The notes: generated by a model not told the origin, from the letters alone. A stretch of DNA of 18,628 nucleotides from DASXRC01 sp036506795 (GCA_036506795.1 DASXRC010000245.1:1-18628); one strand, 5' to 3'. Positions 1 through 5,851 are shown, counted from the first letter of the stretch. A program made the numbers and translations.

Positions 1-192
1 GGGCGCGACGCCCGGCAGGCGGGCGGTCACGACCCAGCCGTCCGCGTCCTCGTCGAGGTCGATGTCCTGGTAGCCCCCGCGGCCGCCGTACAGCGACCCG
101 AACACCCGGCCGACCTCGTCTCGCAGTGCTTGAAGGTCGCCGAAGGGGTCCCACCCCATCCGGAACGGCGACCTGCGCATTGGATAGTTCAT
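1..192 (-). CDS. Hsp20/alpha-crystallin small heat shock protein, 5' part only
   Basis: Reading from an ATG at 192 toward the left edge gives 64 residues with no stop, so the gene is cut by the window. The start MNYPMRRSPFRMGWDPFGDL, a following helix (LQALRDEVGRVFGSLYG) and then DIDLDEDADGWVVTARLPGV are the usual opening of Hsp20 proteins: a WDPF-type N-terminal segment leading into the first strands of the alpha-crystallin domain, with the family-typical 'ARLPGV'. These are ATP-independent cytoplasmic holdases that bind unfolding proteins. The start is set by AGGAGGG at 206-200, seven bases before the ATG. I see no clear HAIR (HspR) inverted repeat upstream, so its control is unknown. The conserved core of the domain lies outside the window, so the family call rests on the N-terminal third. 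Confidence 0.8.
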   Translation of the reverse strand, partial: MNYPMRRSPFRMGWDPFGDLQALRDEVGRVFGSLYGGRGGYQDIDLDEDADGWVVTARLPGVAP

Positions 193-540
193 CGGTCTTC
201 CCTCCTGCTAGCGGGTGACCGGCCGCTGGTGCCCCAGGGAGCTCGGGGCGTCAAGGTTCGTGTCCGGGCTGACGCCCACGCCACCAGCTCACCGCCCAGC
301 CACGCGGCCATGCCTCCGGCGGCCAGCGCTCCGGTTCAATCCGGCGTACCCGTTGGGGTGGCGGCCAAAACGCGGCAGGCCGGTGGTGGGGGAAGCCCCT
401 CGACCCGGTGGCGTCCCCCGTCGGCGCTCGCGGCCGCCGTATAGATCGCCAGGATGTCTTGTTCCCGACGATCTAGTAGCGCGTGGTCACGCCTGCCGGC
501 ATCGTTCGGTGCGCACATCCTCACACGACGGGAGCAACTC
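193..540. other. Intergenic region between divergent hsp20 and secreted-protein genes
   Basis: About 350 bases without a convincing gene; open frames here are GC-driven and arginine/proline-rich. The region must carry the promoters of both divergent genes. On the minus strand TTGACG at 254-249 could be a -35 box for hsp20, but I see no good -10 at the right distance. An inverted repeat at 442-475 lies nearer to the plus-strand gene and is listed separately. Confidence 0.6.
442..475. repeat. 7-bp inverted repeat with 20-bp spacer upstream of secreted protein gene
   Basis: TAGATCG at 442-448 is matched by its exact reverse complement CGATCTA at 469-475, within an AT-richer stretch for this genome and about 65-100 bases before the ATG at 541. 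It could be an operator or part of a promoter region. Length and spacing are modest, so chance is possible. No regulator is identified. Confidence 0.3.
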
Positions 541-975
541 ATGGGTAGATGGCGAACGCGGGCAGCGATCCTGGTCGCCGGGGCCGCAGCGTTCACCGTG
601 CTGGGCGCGGGAAGCGCCTGGGCACACGAGTGCTACAACGCCAGCCGTTCCGACCAGGGCGACACCGCGGCCGGGACCCACTCGCAGGCGTGGTTCCAGT
701 TGGTGATATCTGACGCGATCGCCGAGGACGTGGCGAACGGCCTGTACACCGCCGAGCAGGGCGAGTGCATCTACGCCGCGTGGACCGCGGGCGGCGGACC
801 GGCGTCGTTCACGATCCACGTCAAGGGCGTCAACGGCCAGGACGGCGTGCTGGCCGAGCACAACCCGAACGACGGACTGGTGGCCAACGGCCGGGGAATC
901 GACCACCTCTTCGACGCCTATGGAGAGTTGCTCGTCTCCAGCTTCCTGGGCTGCGGCGTCAACCCGCCGGTCTGA
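541..975 (+). CDS. Small secreted protein of unknown function, mature N-terminal histidine
   Basis: A 144-residue protein. I chose the ATG at 541 because GGGAG lies about seven bases upstream and because the protein then begins with a clean Sec signal peptide: MGRWRTR, a hydrophobic stretch (AAILVAGAAAFTVLGAG), and SAWA followed by His29. Longer starts upstream add an arginine-rich leader that would bury the signal. Predicted cleavage after Ala28 leaves a mature protein starting HECYNASRSDQG, with Cys31 plus two more cysteines (in GECIYAAW and FLGCGV). Asn/Gly/Asp-rich segments near 'VNGQDGVLAEHNPNDG' suggest a small folded extracellular domain. I do not recognise a named family or an enzymatic motif. 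It stands alone on the plus strand and ends about 42 bases before a strong hairpin that probably terminates it. Confidence 0.75.
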   Translation: MGRWRTRAAILVAGAAAFTVLGAGSAWAHECYNASRSDQGDTAAGTHSQAWFQLVISDAIAEDVANGLYTAEQGECIYAAWTAGGGPASFTIHVKGVNGQDGVLAEHNPNDGLVANGRGIDHLFDAYGELLVSSFLGCGVNPPV

Positions 976-1017
976 TCCGCGGGCCGCATCGAGCTTGATG
1001 GCGTCGACCGTGTGAGT

Positions 1018-1049
1018 GAAGCCCCACACCTTACGAGGTGTGGGGCTTC
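1018..1049. terminator. Perfect 14-bp stem terminator hairpin, probably bidirectional
   Basis: GAAGCCCCACACCT (1018-1031) pairs perfectly with AGGTGTGGGGCTTC (1036-1049) around a TACG tetraloop of the stable UNCG class. It lies 42 bases after the secreted protein gene on the plus strand and 9-10 bases beyond the displaced tRNA 3' end on the minus strand. It is likely the original terminator of tRNA-Thr before an element was inserted, and it also serves the plus-strand gene. Confidence 0.8.
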
Positions 1050-1058
1050 GCAATCGTG

Positions 1059-1102
1059 GAGCCGCCTGACGGAATCGAACCGTCGACCTACGCGTTACGA
1101 GT
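1059..1102 (-). repeat. Displaced 3' portion of tRNA-Thr: distal attachment-site repeat
   Basis: These 44 bases match 2991-3034 (one flanking base plus the 3' part of the intact tRNA-Thr) with a single mismatch, at 1094 (G here, A at 3026). The copy runs from the discriminator base through the acceptor 3' strand, T arm, variable loop and anticodon arm to the anticodon loop, then similarity stops. It lacks the D arm and 5' acceptor strand, so it is not a functional tRNA. A duplicate of a tRNA 3' portion at the far end of a segment that also holds an integrase is the standard footprint of site-specific integration. The mismatch would give an A-C mispair in the anticodon stem if combined with the intact 5' half. 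Confidence 0.85.
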
Positions 1103-1114
1103 CGTCGCCCGGGG

Positions 1115-1528
1115 TCAACGTCGCAGCGCCGAGGCCCGTGCTCGCCGGGCGTGCTGGACTGTCATCGTTCGCCGATGCTCGTAGCCTTGGCTGCTCGGTT
1201 GGCTGCTACGGCGCGGCCGAGATGTTTGGGTCGATTCCCACCAGTCTTCCGATGGCACGATCGAGTACCGCTCCCCTGCTTCGATTCGGATCTTCCACGG
1301 AAGCTCGCGTCCGCGCTCGAGCTAAGCCGGATCCGCCGTTGGCTCGAACGACAGCTTGTCGTCGCTGTACTCCGCGAGCCATAACAGTAGAACCCGCTTC
1401 GTGTCCTCGTGGAGGAGCAGCTCCGCGGGGTCGATCCACCGACCGCCGCCGTAGAGCAGCTGACCGCCGTAGTCCGGCCAGAACTCAGTTTCCACGCGGG
1501 ACAGCGTAGATCCTCGCGAGGCGGACAC
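1115..1528 (-). pseudogene. Small actinobacterial hypothetical gene interrupted by an in-frame TAG
   Basis: From a GTG at 1528 (alternative GTG at 1495) the frame gives 68 residues including VETEFWPDYGGQLLYGG, a pattern (aromatic/Trp-Pro start, 'DP..L.L', 'W..EY') that I associate with short uncharacterised actinobacterial proteins. The frame is closed by TAG at 1324-1322. The same frame then continues as LERGRELPWKIRIEAGERYS and IVPSEDWWES, which looks like the normal second half of such proteins, where a helix of the type 'ARGRELA.RL..ELG' follows. The simplest reading is a nonsense change in one gene, for example TGG to TAG. After about residue 100 the sequence loses protein-like character and ends at TGA 1117-1115. 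A 68-residue product could still be made. No clear ribosome binding site is visible. Confidence 0.45.
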
Positions 1529-1582
1529 CTCGCTTATGCAGTTTGCACGGGCCCAAAGACGGCGGCTCGGTTACGGTGTGGC

Positions 1583-2347
1583 ATGGCGAGCATCAAGCGA
1601 TGGCTGAAGCGAGCACGCGGTGACAATGCCCTACGCCACACCGAGACACGGATCATGAAGGCGCTGGAGAGGCAGAACGTCCAGCTTGCCGAAATCCTCA
1701 CCCGGCTTACCCGGCTGGAGAAGCCGGTGGCTATCAACCCCGAGACCTGGAGCAAGATCGCGCAGCCGGGAGAGCTGGCGTTCCACAAGCGGCCGAACCT
1801 CCGGACGAGCGCCGAGTGGCAGAGTAAGAACACGAAGTTCTGGGCCGCGCGGAAGTTCAGCCAAGAGGGCTGGGAAGGCAAGTGGATCGTTGATGTCGGA
1901 GCCGGCAGCCGGCTGCGCACACTCTATTTCCAGGGAGCCAAGATCGCGGCGATCGAGCCGCTGGCGGACAAGTTCATCGCCGAGGTCGAGTGGCAGGACC
2001 TTGACCAGGCGGACGAGGTGTACGCGGTACCGGCCGAGAAGGACATCCCAGAGCTGCACGGCCGCGCTGACCTACTGGTGTCCGTCAACGTGCTCGACCA
2101 CGGGTACGACTTCGAGGCTACGATCACGAACGTCCGCCATTACCTGAAGCCCGACGGCCTTGCGTACCTCACCTTCGACCAGCACGAACGCCCCGACGAC
2201 ATGCACCAGCTGATGATCGACGACACCAAGGCCCGGGCCATCTTCGACCGGTGTGGGCTCGACCTCGAACGGTACGAGGAGTGGGGCCGTTACCACGGCG
2301 CCGCCGGCCCTCCCGCGCTGCATTACTGGTTGCGCCCTCGCGACTAG
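1583..2347 (+). CDS. Class I SAM-dependent methyltransferase, island cargo
   Basis: A 254-residue protein. The ATG at 1583 was chosen because the predicted protein begins there with a credible helix; the longer upstream frame is arginine/proline-rich noise. Residues 1-50 form a charged amphipathic helix, possibly coiled coil (RIMKALERQNVQLAEILTRL). The Rossmann methyltransferase core follows: motif I WIVDVGAGSRLRT, an acidic strand-2 end in AAIEPLADKF, motif IV-like LLVSVNVLDHG, and the post-motif strand YLKPDGLAYLTFD. The acceptor substrate cannot be read from the sequence; related small methyltransferases occur in sugar-modification clusters and in phage genomes. The ribosome binding site is weak. 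The stop TAG at 2345-2347 touches the first base of the truncated integrase homology, so a deletion end point probably lies there. It is the only apparently intact protein gene in the element. Confidence 0.8.
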   Translation: MASIKRWLKRARGDNALRHTETRIMKALERQNVQLAEILTRLTRLEKPVAINPETWSKIAQPGELAFHKRPNLRTSAEWQSKNTKFWAARKFSQEGWEGKWIVDVGAGSRLRTLYFQGAKIAAIEPLADKFIAEVEWQDLDQADEVYAVPAEKDIPELHGRADLLVSVNVLDHGYDFEATITNVRHYLKPDGLAYLTFDQHERPDDMHQLMIDDTKARAIFDRCGLDLERYEEWGRYHGAAGPPALHYWLRPRD

Positions 2348-2974
2348 GTGCTCTGGTCCAGTGGCAGCTGCAACGCCGGCGGTGGCTGCACGCCTGCCCC
2401 GGGTGTGGGCGGAGGCGGGGCGCCGACTGCCCCCAATGGCTGTTGGACATTCGCCGCGGCGAGCTCCAGTTGGATGGGGCGTCGGTGTTGTGCCGGCCGA
2501 AGGGCTGGCAGCGGCGCCCCCGCCCCCGCACCGTGGCGCCGCCCGGCGCTGTTGTCGCCGCTCTCAAGGCGCACCGGGCGGCACAGTTGGAGGCGCGACT
2601 GCACGCCGGCACCGCCTGGCAGGATCACGCGCTCGTCTCCTGCCAGTCGACGGTCGGCCGATCGACCCCCGCCAGGACTGGGCCGCCTGGGGTCAGGGCT
2701 ATCGGTGGCCGGGCTGCCGAAGGCGCGGGTGCACGTGATGCGGCACACCACCGGCACCGTCCTACTCGACCTAGGCGAGGACCTGTCGATCGTGCAAGAG
2801 GTCCTCGGGCACGCCTACATCCGCACCACCCGCGGCTATCAGGACGTCGGTGTGGAGATGACAAAACGGGCGGCGGACAGGATGAATCGGGGACTGCTTT
2901 CCCGACTTCTATCACCGATCTTGTCACTGTGCGGCAGCGTCGGCGGGCATGAAATCGCCCCGCAGGTGCTCTGA
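2347..2974 (+). pseudogene. Tyrosine recombinase (integrase) remnant, N-terminus lost, two frameshifts
   Basis: Protein homology to AICE-type integrases runs through three frames. Frame one (from 2347) has WQLQRRRWLHACPGCG, part of the Cys/His-rich insertion of these integrases, then VVAALKAHRAAQLEARLHAG and TAWQDHALVSC. Near 2640-2660 it shifts to a frame reading DGRPIDPRQDWAAW. Near 2690-2712 it shifts again to AGLPKARVHVMRHTTGT, LGEDLSIVQEVLGHAYI and TTRGYQDVGVEM, ending at TGA 2972-2974. The catalytic HxxR (HVMR), the LGHA histidine and the nucleophilic tyrosine (RGY) all survive in the last frame. The arm-binding and core-binding domains and the first catalytic arginine are missing. The 3' end lies 17 bases from the tRNA, the normal position for int in elements that integrate into tRNA genes. 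No functional recombinase can be made. Confidence 0.85.
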
Positions 2975-2984
2975 CCTGCGGGGC
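2957..2984 (-). terminator. tRNA-Thr terminator hairpin brought in by the element
   Basis: GCCCCGCAGGT (2957-2967) pairs perfectly with ACCTGCGGGGC (2974-2984) around a 6-base loop. On the minus strand it begins seven bases after the tRNA 3' end and is followed by GATTTCAT. It overlaps the end of the integrase frame. The equivalent position beyond the displaced tRNA copy carries another, unrelated hairpin (1018-1049), so each att-side sequence has its own terminator. Confidence 0.7.
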
Positions 2985-2991
2985 TAGGGTG

Positions 2992-3065
2992 AGCCGCCTG
3001 ACGGAATCGAACCGTCGACCTACGCATTACGAGTGCGTCGCTCTGACCGACTGAGCTAAGGCGGC
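2992..3065 (-). tRNA. tRNA-Thr, anticodon CGT
   Basis: A complete 74-base cloverleaf on the minus strand: acceptor stem GCCGCCU/AGGCGGC with discriminator U; D arm GCUC/GAGC; anticodon stem ACGCA/UGCGU with loop CUCGUAA, giving anticodon CGU that reads the threonine codon ACG; and T arm GACGG-UUCGAUU-CCGUC. CCA is not encoded. All stems pair perfectly. Its 3' part serves as an integration site: a 43-bp copy lies at 1060-1102. Because integration replaces the tRNA 3' end with the copy carried by the element, the present 3' half is probably element-derived. Confidence 0.97.
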
Positions 3066-3122
3066 AGCGCCGGTCAAGTGTACGTGACGGCGGTGCGCGC
3101 GGCGGGCGGGGTGCCGGGCGCG

Positions 3123-3171
3123 AGATCTTGGAGAGTTTCCGCGTCGCCGTAACGGAAACTCTCCAAGATCT
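3123..3171. repeat. Perfect 19-bp inverted repeat with 11-base loop
   Basis: The arm 3123-3141 (AGATCTTGGAGAGTTTCCG) is matched exactly by its reverse complement at 3153-3171, with an 11-base loop at 3142-3152. It lies between the tRNA-Thr 5' end and the metallophosphoesterase gene, just outside the integrated element. It has no T-run, and no upstream gene on either strand needs a terminator here, because both neighbours are transcribed away from it. A dispersed intergenic palindromic element or a regulator-binding/structured site is more likely than a terminator. Confidence 0.8.
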
Positions 3172-3219
3172 AGCCGGACGCGGCCGGTTGAGGGACAGCG
3201 CCGTGTCGTAGGTCACCGA

Positions 3220-3225
3220 TAGCCT
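3220..3225 (+). promoter_or_regulatory. Candidate -10 box for a leaderless metallophosphoesterase mRNA
   Basis: TAGCCT fits the actinobacterial TANNNT pattern and lies seven bases before the GTG at 3233, the spacing expected if transcription starts at or next to the start codon. No Shine-Dalgarno sequence is present before this GTG. No convincing -35 box is seen at 17-18 bases. Confidence 0.35.
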
Positions 3226-3232
3226 CCGCTAC

Positions 3233-5002
3233 GTGACGGTCGATCACACCCCACCCAAGGCGGAGGACGACGATTCCGCTGTGAGCGCCGAGGCGCAGCC
3301 CGTGCTCCGGCCGCGCCCCACCACGCTCGACCCCATGGCGCTGGGCTTCACCCCGCAGAGGCCGGTGCCCTGGCTGGCGCCAGGCTTGCTGCTCAGCACC
3401 GGCCTACGGACGCTACTGGCCATGCTCTTCGGGGCGTACCTCGACAAGCGCGAGCTGCAGAACGCGTTGCCCAGCAACATCTACGGCCAGGCGGGGCCCG
3501 ACGGTGAGCTGTGGCTGGACTACATCGCCGACCTCGGCGACGGGTTCGACAGCACGTACTCTATGGCGTACCTCCTGGCCCAGCGCGAGCTCGAGATCGA
3601 CGGACAGCGACTGCCGCGCGGCCAGATGTTGGTCATGGGCGGAGACCAGGTCTATCCGACGGCGAGCGGGCAGGCGTACGAGGACCGGTTCAAAGGGCCG
3701 TACGCGGCGGCGCTCCCCTGCCCGCCGCCCGACGGGTCGCGGCCGACGCTCTTCGCGGTGCCGGGCAACCACGACTGGTACGACGGCCTGACCGCGTTCC
3801 TGCGGCTCTTTGCCCGCGCGAAGTCCGACAACGTCGGCGGTTGGCGCACCGAGCAGTCGCGGTCCTACTTCGCCGTCGAGCTGCCCCACCGCTGGTGGCT
3901 GTTCGCGCTCGACGAGCAGTTCGGCGCCTACATCGACGATCCCCAGCTCAGGTACTTCGACGCCGCCGCGAGGCGGCTCGACCCCGGCGACCGGGTGATC
4001 CTCGCCGTGCCGGAGCCGACCTGGGTCAAGGCGGTCGACGATCCCAAGGCGTACGCCACGGTCGACTTCTTCATCCGGACGGTGATCGCGCCGACTGGCG
4101 CGGACGTCAAGGTGCTGCTCTCCGGCGACCTGCACCACTACGCGCGTTACGAGGATCCCGACCGCCAGCTCATCACGTGCGGCGGCGGCGGGGCGTACCT
4201 GTACGCCACGCACGAGCTGCCCGAGCGGATCAACGTGCCGCCGACGGACACCGTCGTGCGCAAGGCCAGCAAGAGTCGGGAGTACGCCTTGCGCGCGCGT
4301 TACCCGAGCAAGGGGGCCTCGCGCCGGTACGCCTGGGGCGTGTTCGGTCGGCTGCCGATCCGAAACCCCGGCTTCGCCACCCTGCTCGGCACCATCCACA
4401 CGCTGCTGATGTTGGCGATGGCCGGGCTAGCCGTGCAGCGCGTCACCGGCACCCTGCAGCGACTGTTCAGCATCCCCCTGGCGATCATGCTGATCGTTAC
4501 GATGGCGGGCGCCATCTTCTTCGCCAAACCGCCCAGCGCTGGCGGCAAACGGCACTCTCGGCACTGGCTGCTCGGCATCGCACACGGGCTGGCCCACATC
4601 GGCCTCGGCGCGTTCGGCACGTGGGTGTGGCTCCAGCTGCCGTTCGTCGACTGGCCGTGGCCGCTGCCCGTGGCTGCGGCGGCGGTGCTGTACGGCCCCG
4701 TCGTCGGCCTGGTCGCGAGCGAGCTCGTCGCGGCGTACCTGCTGGTGGCGTCGGCGTTCCACGTCAACCTGAATGAGCTCTTCGCCGGCCAGGGCATCGA
4801 AGACTCGAAGATCTTCCTGCGGCTGCACATCGATCGAGACGGGGGCTTGACCATCTATCCGATCGCGCTGGACCGGGTCAGCCACGCGTGGCGCGCGAAC
4901 CCGGACGGCGTGGCCGACGCGCCGTGGATCGAGCCGCGGGAGCGCCTCCGACCGCGGCTGGCCGAGCCGCCGATCACGATCAATGGTCTCGGTCAGGCGT
5001 AG
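3233..5002 (+). CDS. Metallophosphoesterase with C-terminal membrane domain
   Basis: A 589-residue calcineurin-like phosphoesterase. Metal-binding motifs appear in order: LGDGFD (101-106), GGDQVYP (136-142), GNHDWYDG (178-185) and GDLHHY (298-303), together the usual dinuclear metal site. A hydrophobic stretch near 47-68 could be a membrane anchor. Residues about 383-402, 412-431, 445-468 and 478-508 look like membrane helices, after which about 80 residues (HIDRDGGLTIYPIALDRVS...) return to a soluble domain. The substrate is unknown; this superfamily hydrolyses phosphomonoesters, diesters and nucleotides. The active site would probably face the cytoplasm, though topology is not certain. The GTG at 3233 has no ribosome binding site but has a suitably placed -10-like box, which suggests a leaderless transcript. 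Its 3' end overlaps the convergent PSP1-family gene by 10 bases. Confidence 0.85.
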   Translation: MTVDHTPPKAEDDDSAVSAEAQPVLRPRPTTLDPMALGFTPQRPVPWLAPGLLLSTGLRTLLAMLFGAYLDKRELQNALPSNIYGQAGPDGELWLDYIADLGDGFDSTYSMAYLLAQRELEIDGQRLPRGQMLVMGGDQVYPTASGQAYEDRFKGPYAAALPCPPPDGSRPTLFAVPGNHDWYDGLTAFLRLFARAKSDNVGGWRTEQSRSYFAVELPHRWWLFALDEQFGAYIDDPQLRYFDAAARRLDPGDRVILAVPEPTWVKAVDDPKAYATVDFFIRTVIAPTGADVKVLLSGDLHHYARYEDPDRQLITCGGGGAYLYATHELPERINVPPTDTVVRKASKSREYALRARYPSKGASRRYAWGVFGRLPIRNPGFATLLGTIHTLLMLAMAGLAVQRVTGTLQRLFSIPLAIMLIVTMAGAIFFAKPPSAGGKRHSRHWLLGIAHGLAHIGLGAFGTWVWLQLPFVDWPWPLPVAAAAVLYGPVVGLVASELVAAYLLVASAFHVNLNELFAGQGIEDSKIFLRLHIDRDGGLTIYPIALDRVSHAWRANPDGVADAPWIEPRERLRPRLAEPPITINGLGQA

Positions 5003-5838
5003 CGCTCGTCGTGCGCCTGCCGCGAGCCGCACACCGATGCCCGGCTGCACATGCATCGCGAGCCGTCCGCGTCCATCCTGACCAGGACCGCGTCGCGCGG
5101 GACGCTGTGCCCGACCACGCGGCCGTCACCGTCCGGAGTGGACACTCGACTGCCGATCGTCGGCGCCGAGGCCTGGAACTTCTGGTACAGCGGGTGCTCG
5201 TACTTCAGGCAGCACATCAGCCGGCCACACGCGCCAGAAATGCGCAGCGGGTTCAGCGGAAGGTCCTGGTCCTTCGCCATCCGGATGGTCACCGGCTCGA
5301 AGTCGGTCAGGAACGTGGCGCAGCACAGGTCGCGGCCGCACGAGCCTATGCCGCCCTGCACCCGGGCCGAGTCGCGGGCGGAGAGCTGCCGCAGCTCCAC
5401 CCGGCAATGCAGCGTTGCGCCCAAATCCCGCACCAGCGACCGGAAGTCGACGCGGTGGGGCGCCGTAAAGTAGATGGTCGTCCGGGCACCGGTGCCGCCG
5501 GTCGCCCCGCCCGGCTCGAGCACATGGTCGACGGCGACCACCTTCATCGGCAGCCCGTGCTCGCGGATCAGCCGCTTGGCCGCAACCTTCGCCTCCGCCT
5601 TGCGCTTGCGCATTAGCTCGTCTCGGCGCAGGTCCTCCGGCCCGGCCATGCCGGCGAGCCGCGGAAACCCGGACGTGTCCTCCGAGACCCACTGGGCGGC
5701 CCAGACGCACTCGGCCACCTCGGGACCGTCCTGGGTGGGCACGAGGACCCGATCGCCGACCGCCGGGCTGTGGTCTCCGGGGTCGAGGTAGTAGAGGCGG
5801 CCGTACCGGTTGAAGCTGACCGCGCACAGCATGCCCAT
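4993..5838 (-). CDS. PSP1 domain protein, RicT/YaaT-like
   Basis: A 281-residue protein beginning MGMLCAVSFNRYGRLYYLDP and carrying the characteristic paired cysteine motifs SCGRDLCC (166-173) and GACGRLMCC (202-210). In RicT (YaaT) of Bacillus subtilis, cysteines of this kind bind an Fe-S cluster in the RicA-RicF-RicT complex that affects RNase Y-dependent mRNA processing, sporulation and competence. The actinobacterial role is not established. The PSP1 core includes ELMRKRKAEAKVAAKRLIRE and IYFTAPHRVDFRSLVRDLGA. The C-terminal end has three further cysteines (262, 264, 270). The ATG at 5838 is preceded either by a weak AGGG or by a leaderless-type -10 box; a second ATG two codons later is possible. 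The open frame extends far upstream, but that part is arginine-rich and not protein-like. Confidence 0.88.
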   Translation of the reverse strand: MGMLCAVSFNRYGRLYYLDPGDHSPAVGDRVLVPTQDGPEVAECVWAAQWVSEDTSGFPRLAGMAGPEDLRRDELMRKRKAEAKVAAKRLIREHGLPMKVVAVDHVLEPGGATGGTGARTTIYFTAPHRVDFRSLVRDLGATLHCRVELRQLSARDSARVQGGIGSCGRDLCCATFLTDFEPVTIRMAKDQDLPLNPLRISGACGRLMCCLKYEHPLYQKFQASAPTIGSRVSTPDGDGRVVGHSVPRDAVLVRMDADGSRCMCSRASVCGSRQAHDERYA

Positions 5839-5845
5839 GCGCCAC

Positions 5846-5851
5846 ACCCTA
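5846..5851 (-). promoter_or_regulatory. Candidate -10 box for the PSP1-family gene
   Basis: TAGGGT on the minus strand lies seven bases before the ATG at 5838, the same geometry as the candidate before the metallophosphoesterase GTG at 3233. The AGGG inside it could instead act as a Shine-Dalgarno sequence. No good -35 box is seen. Confidence 0.3.

Larger units (their letters stand above)
1059..3034. mobile_element. Decayed integrative element (AICE-like remnant) in tRNA-Thr
   Basis: A segment of about 1.9 kb is bounded by the 44-bp direct repeats 1059-1102 and 2991-3034. It contains a tyrosine recombinase pseudogene immediately next to the tRNA, the usual place of int in actinomycete integrative and conjugative elements, plus a methyltransferase gene and a broken small gene. 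No replication initiator, excisionase, FtsK-like transfer gene or regulator is present, so the element cannot be functional and must have lost most of its length by internal deletion. The base composition of the methyltransferase gene looks lower in GC than the flanking housekeeping genes, which agrees with acquisition. I infer the AICE class from the cysteine/histidine-rich insertion still visible in the integrase. Confidence 0.75.

Noticed and set aside
328..345. GGTTCAATCC resembling a tRNA T loop in the hsp20 upstream gap
   Set aside because: The flanking bases form only a 4-bp stem and no acceptor, D or anticodon arms can be built around it.
1409..1582. Upstream extension of the island methyltransferase
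   Set aside because: It has shadow-like composition, overlaps the broken minus-strand gene, and the protein-like sequence begins at the ATG at 1583.
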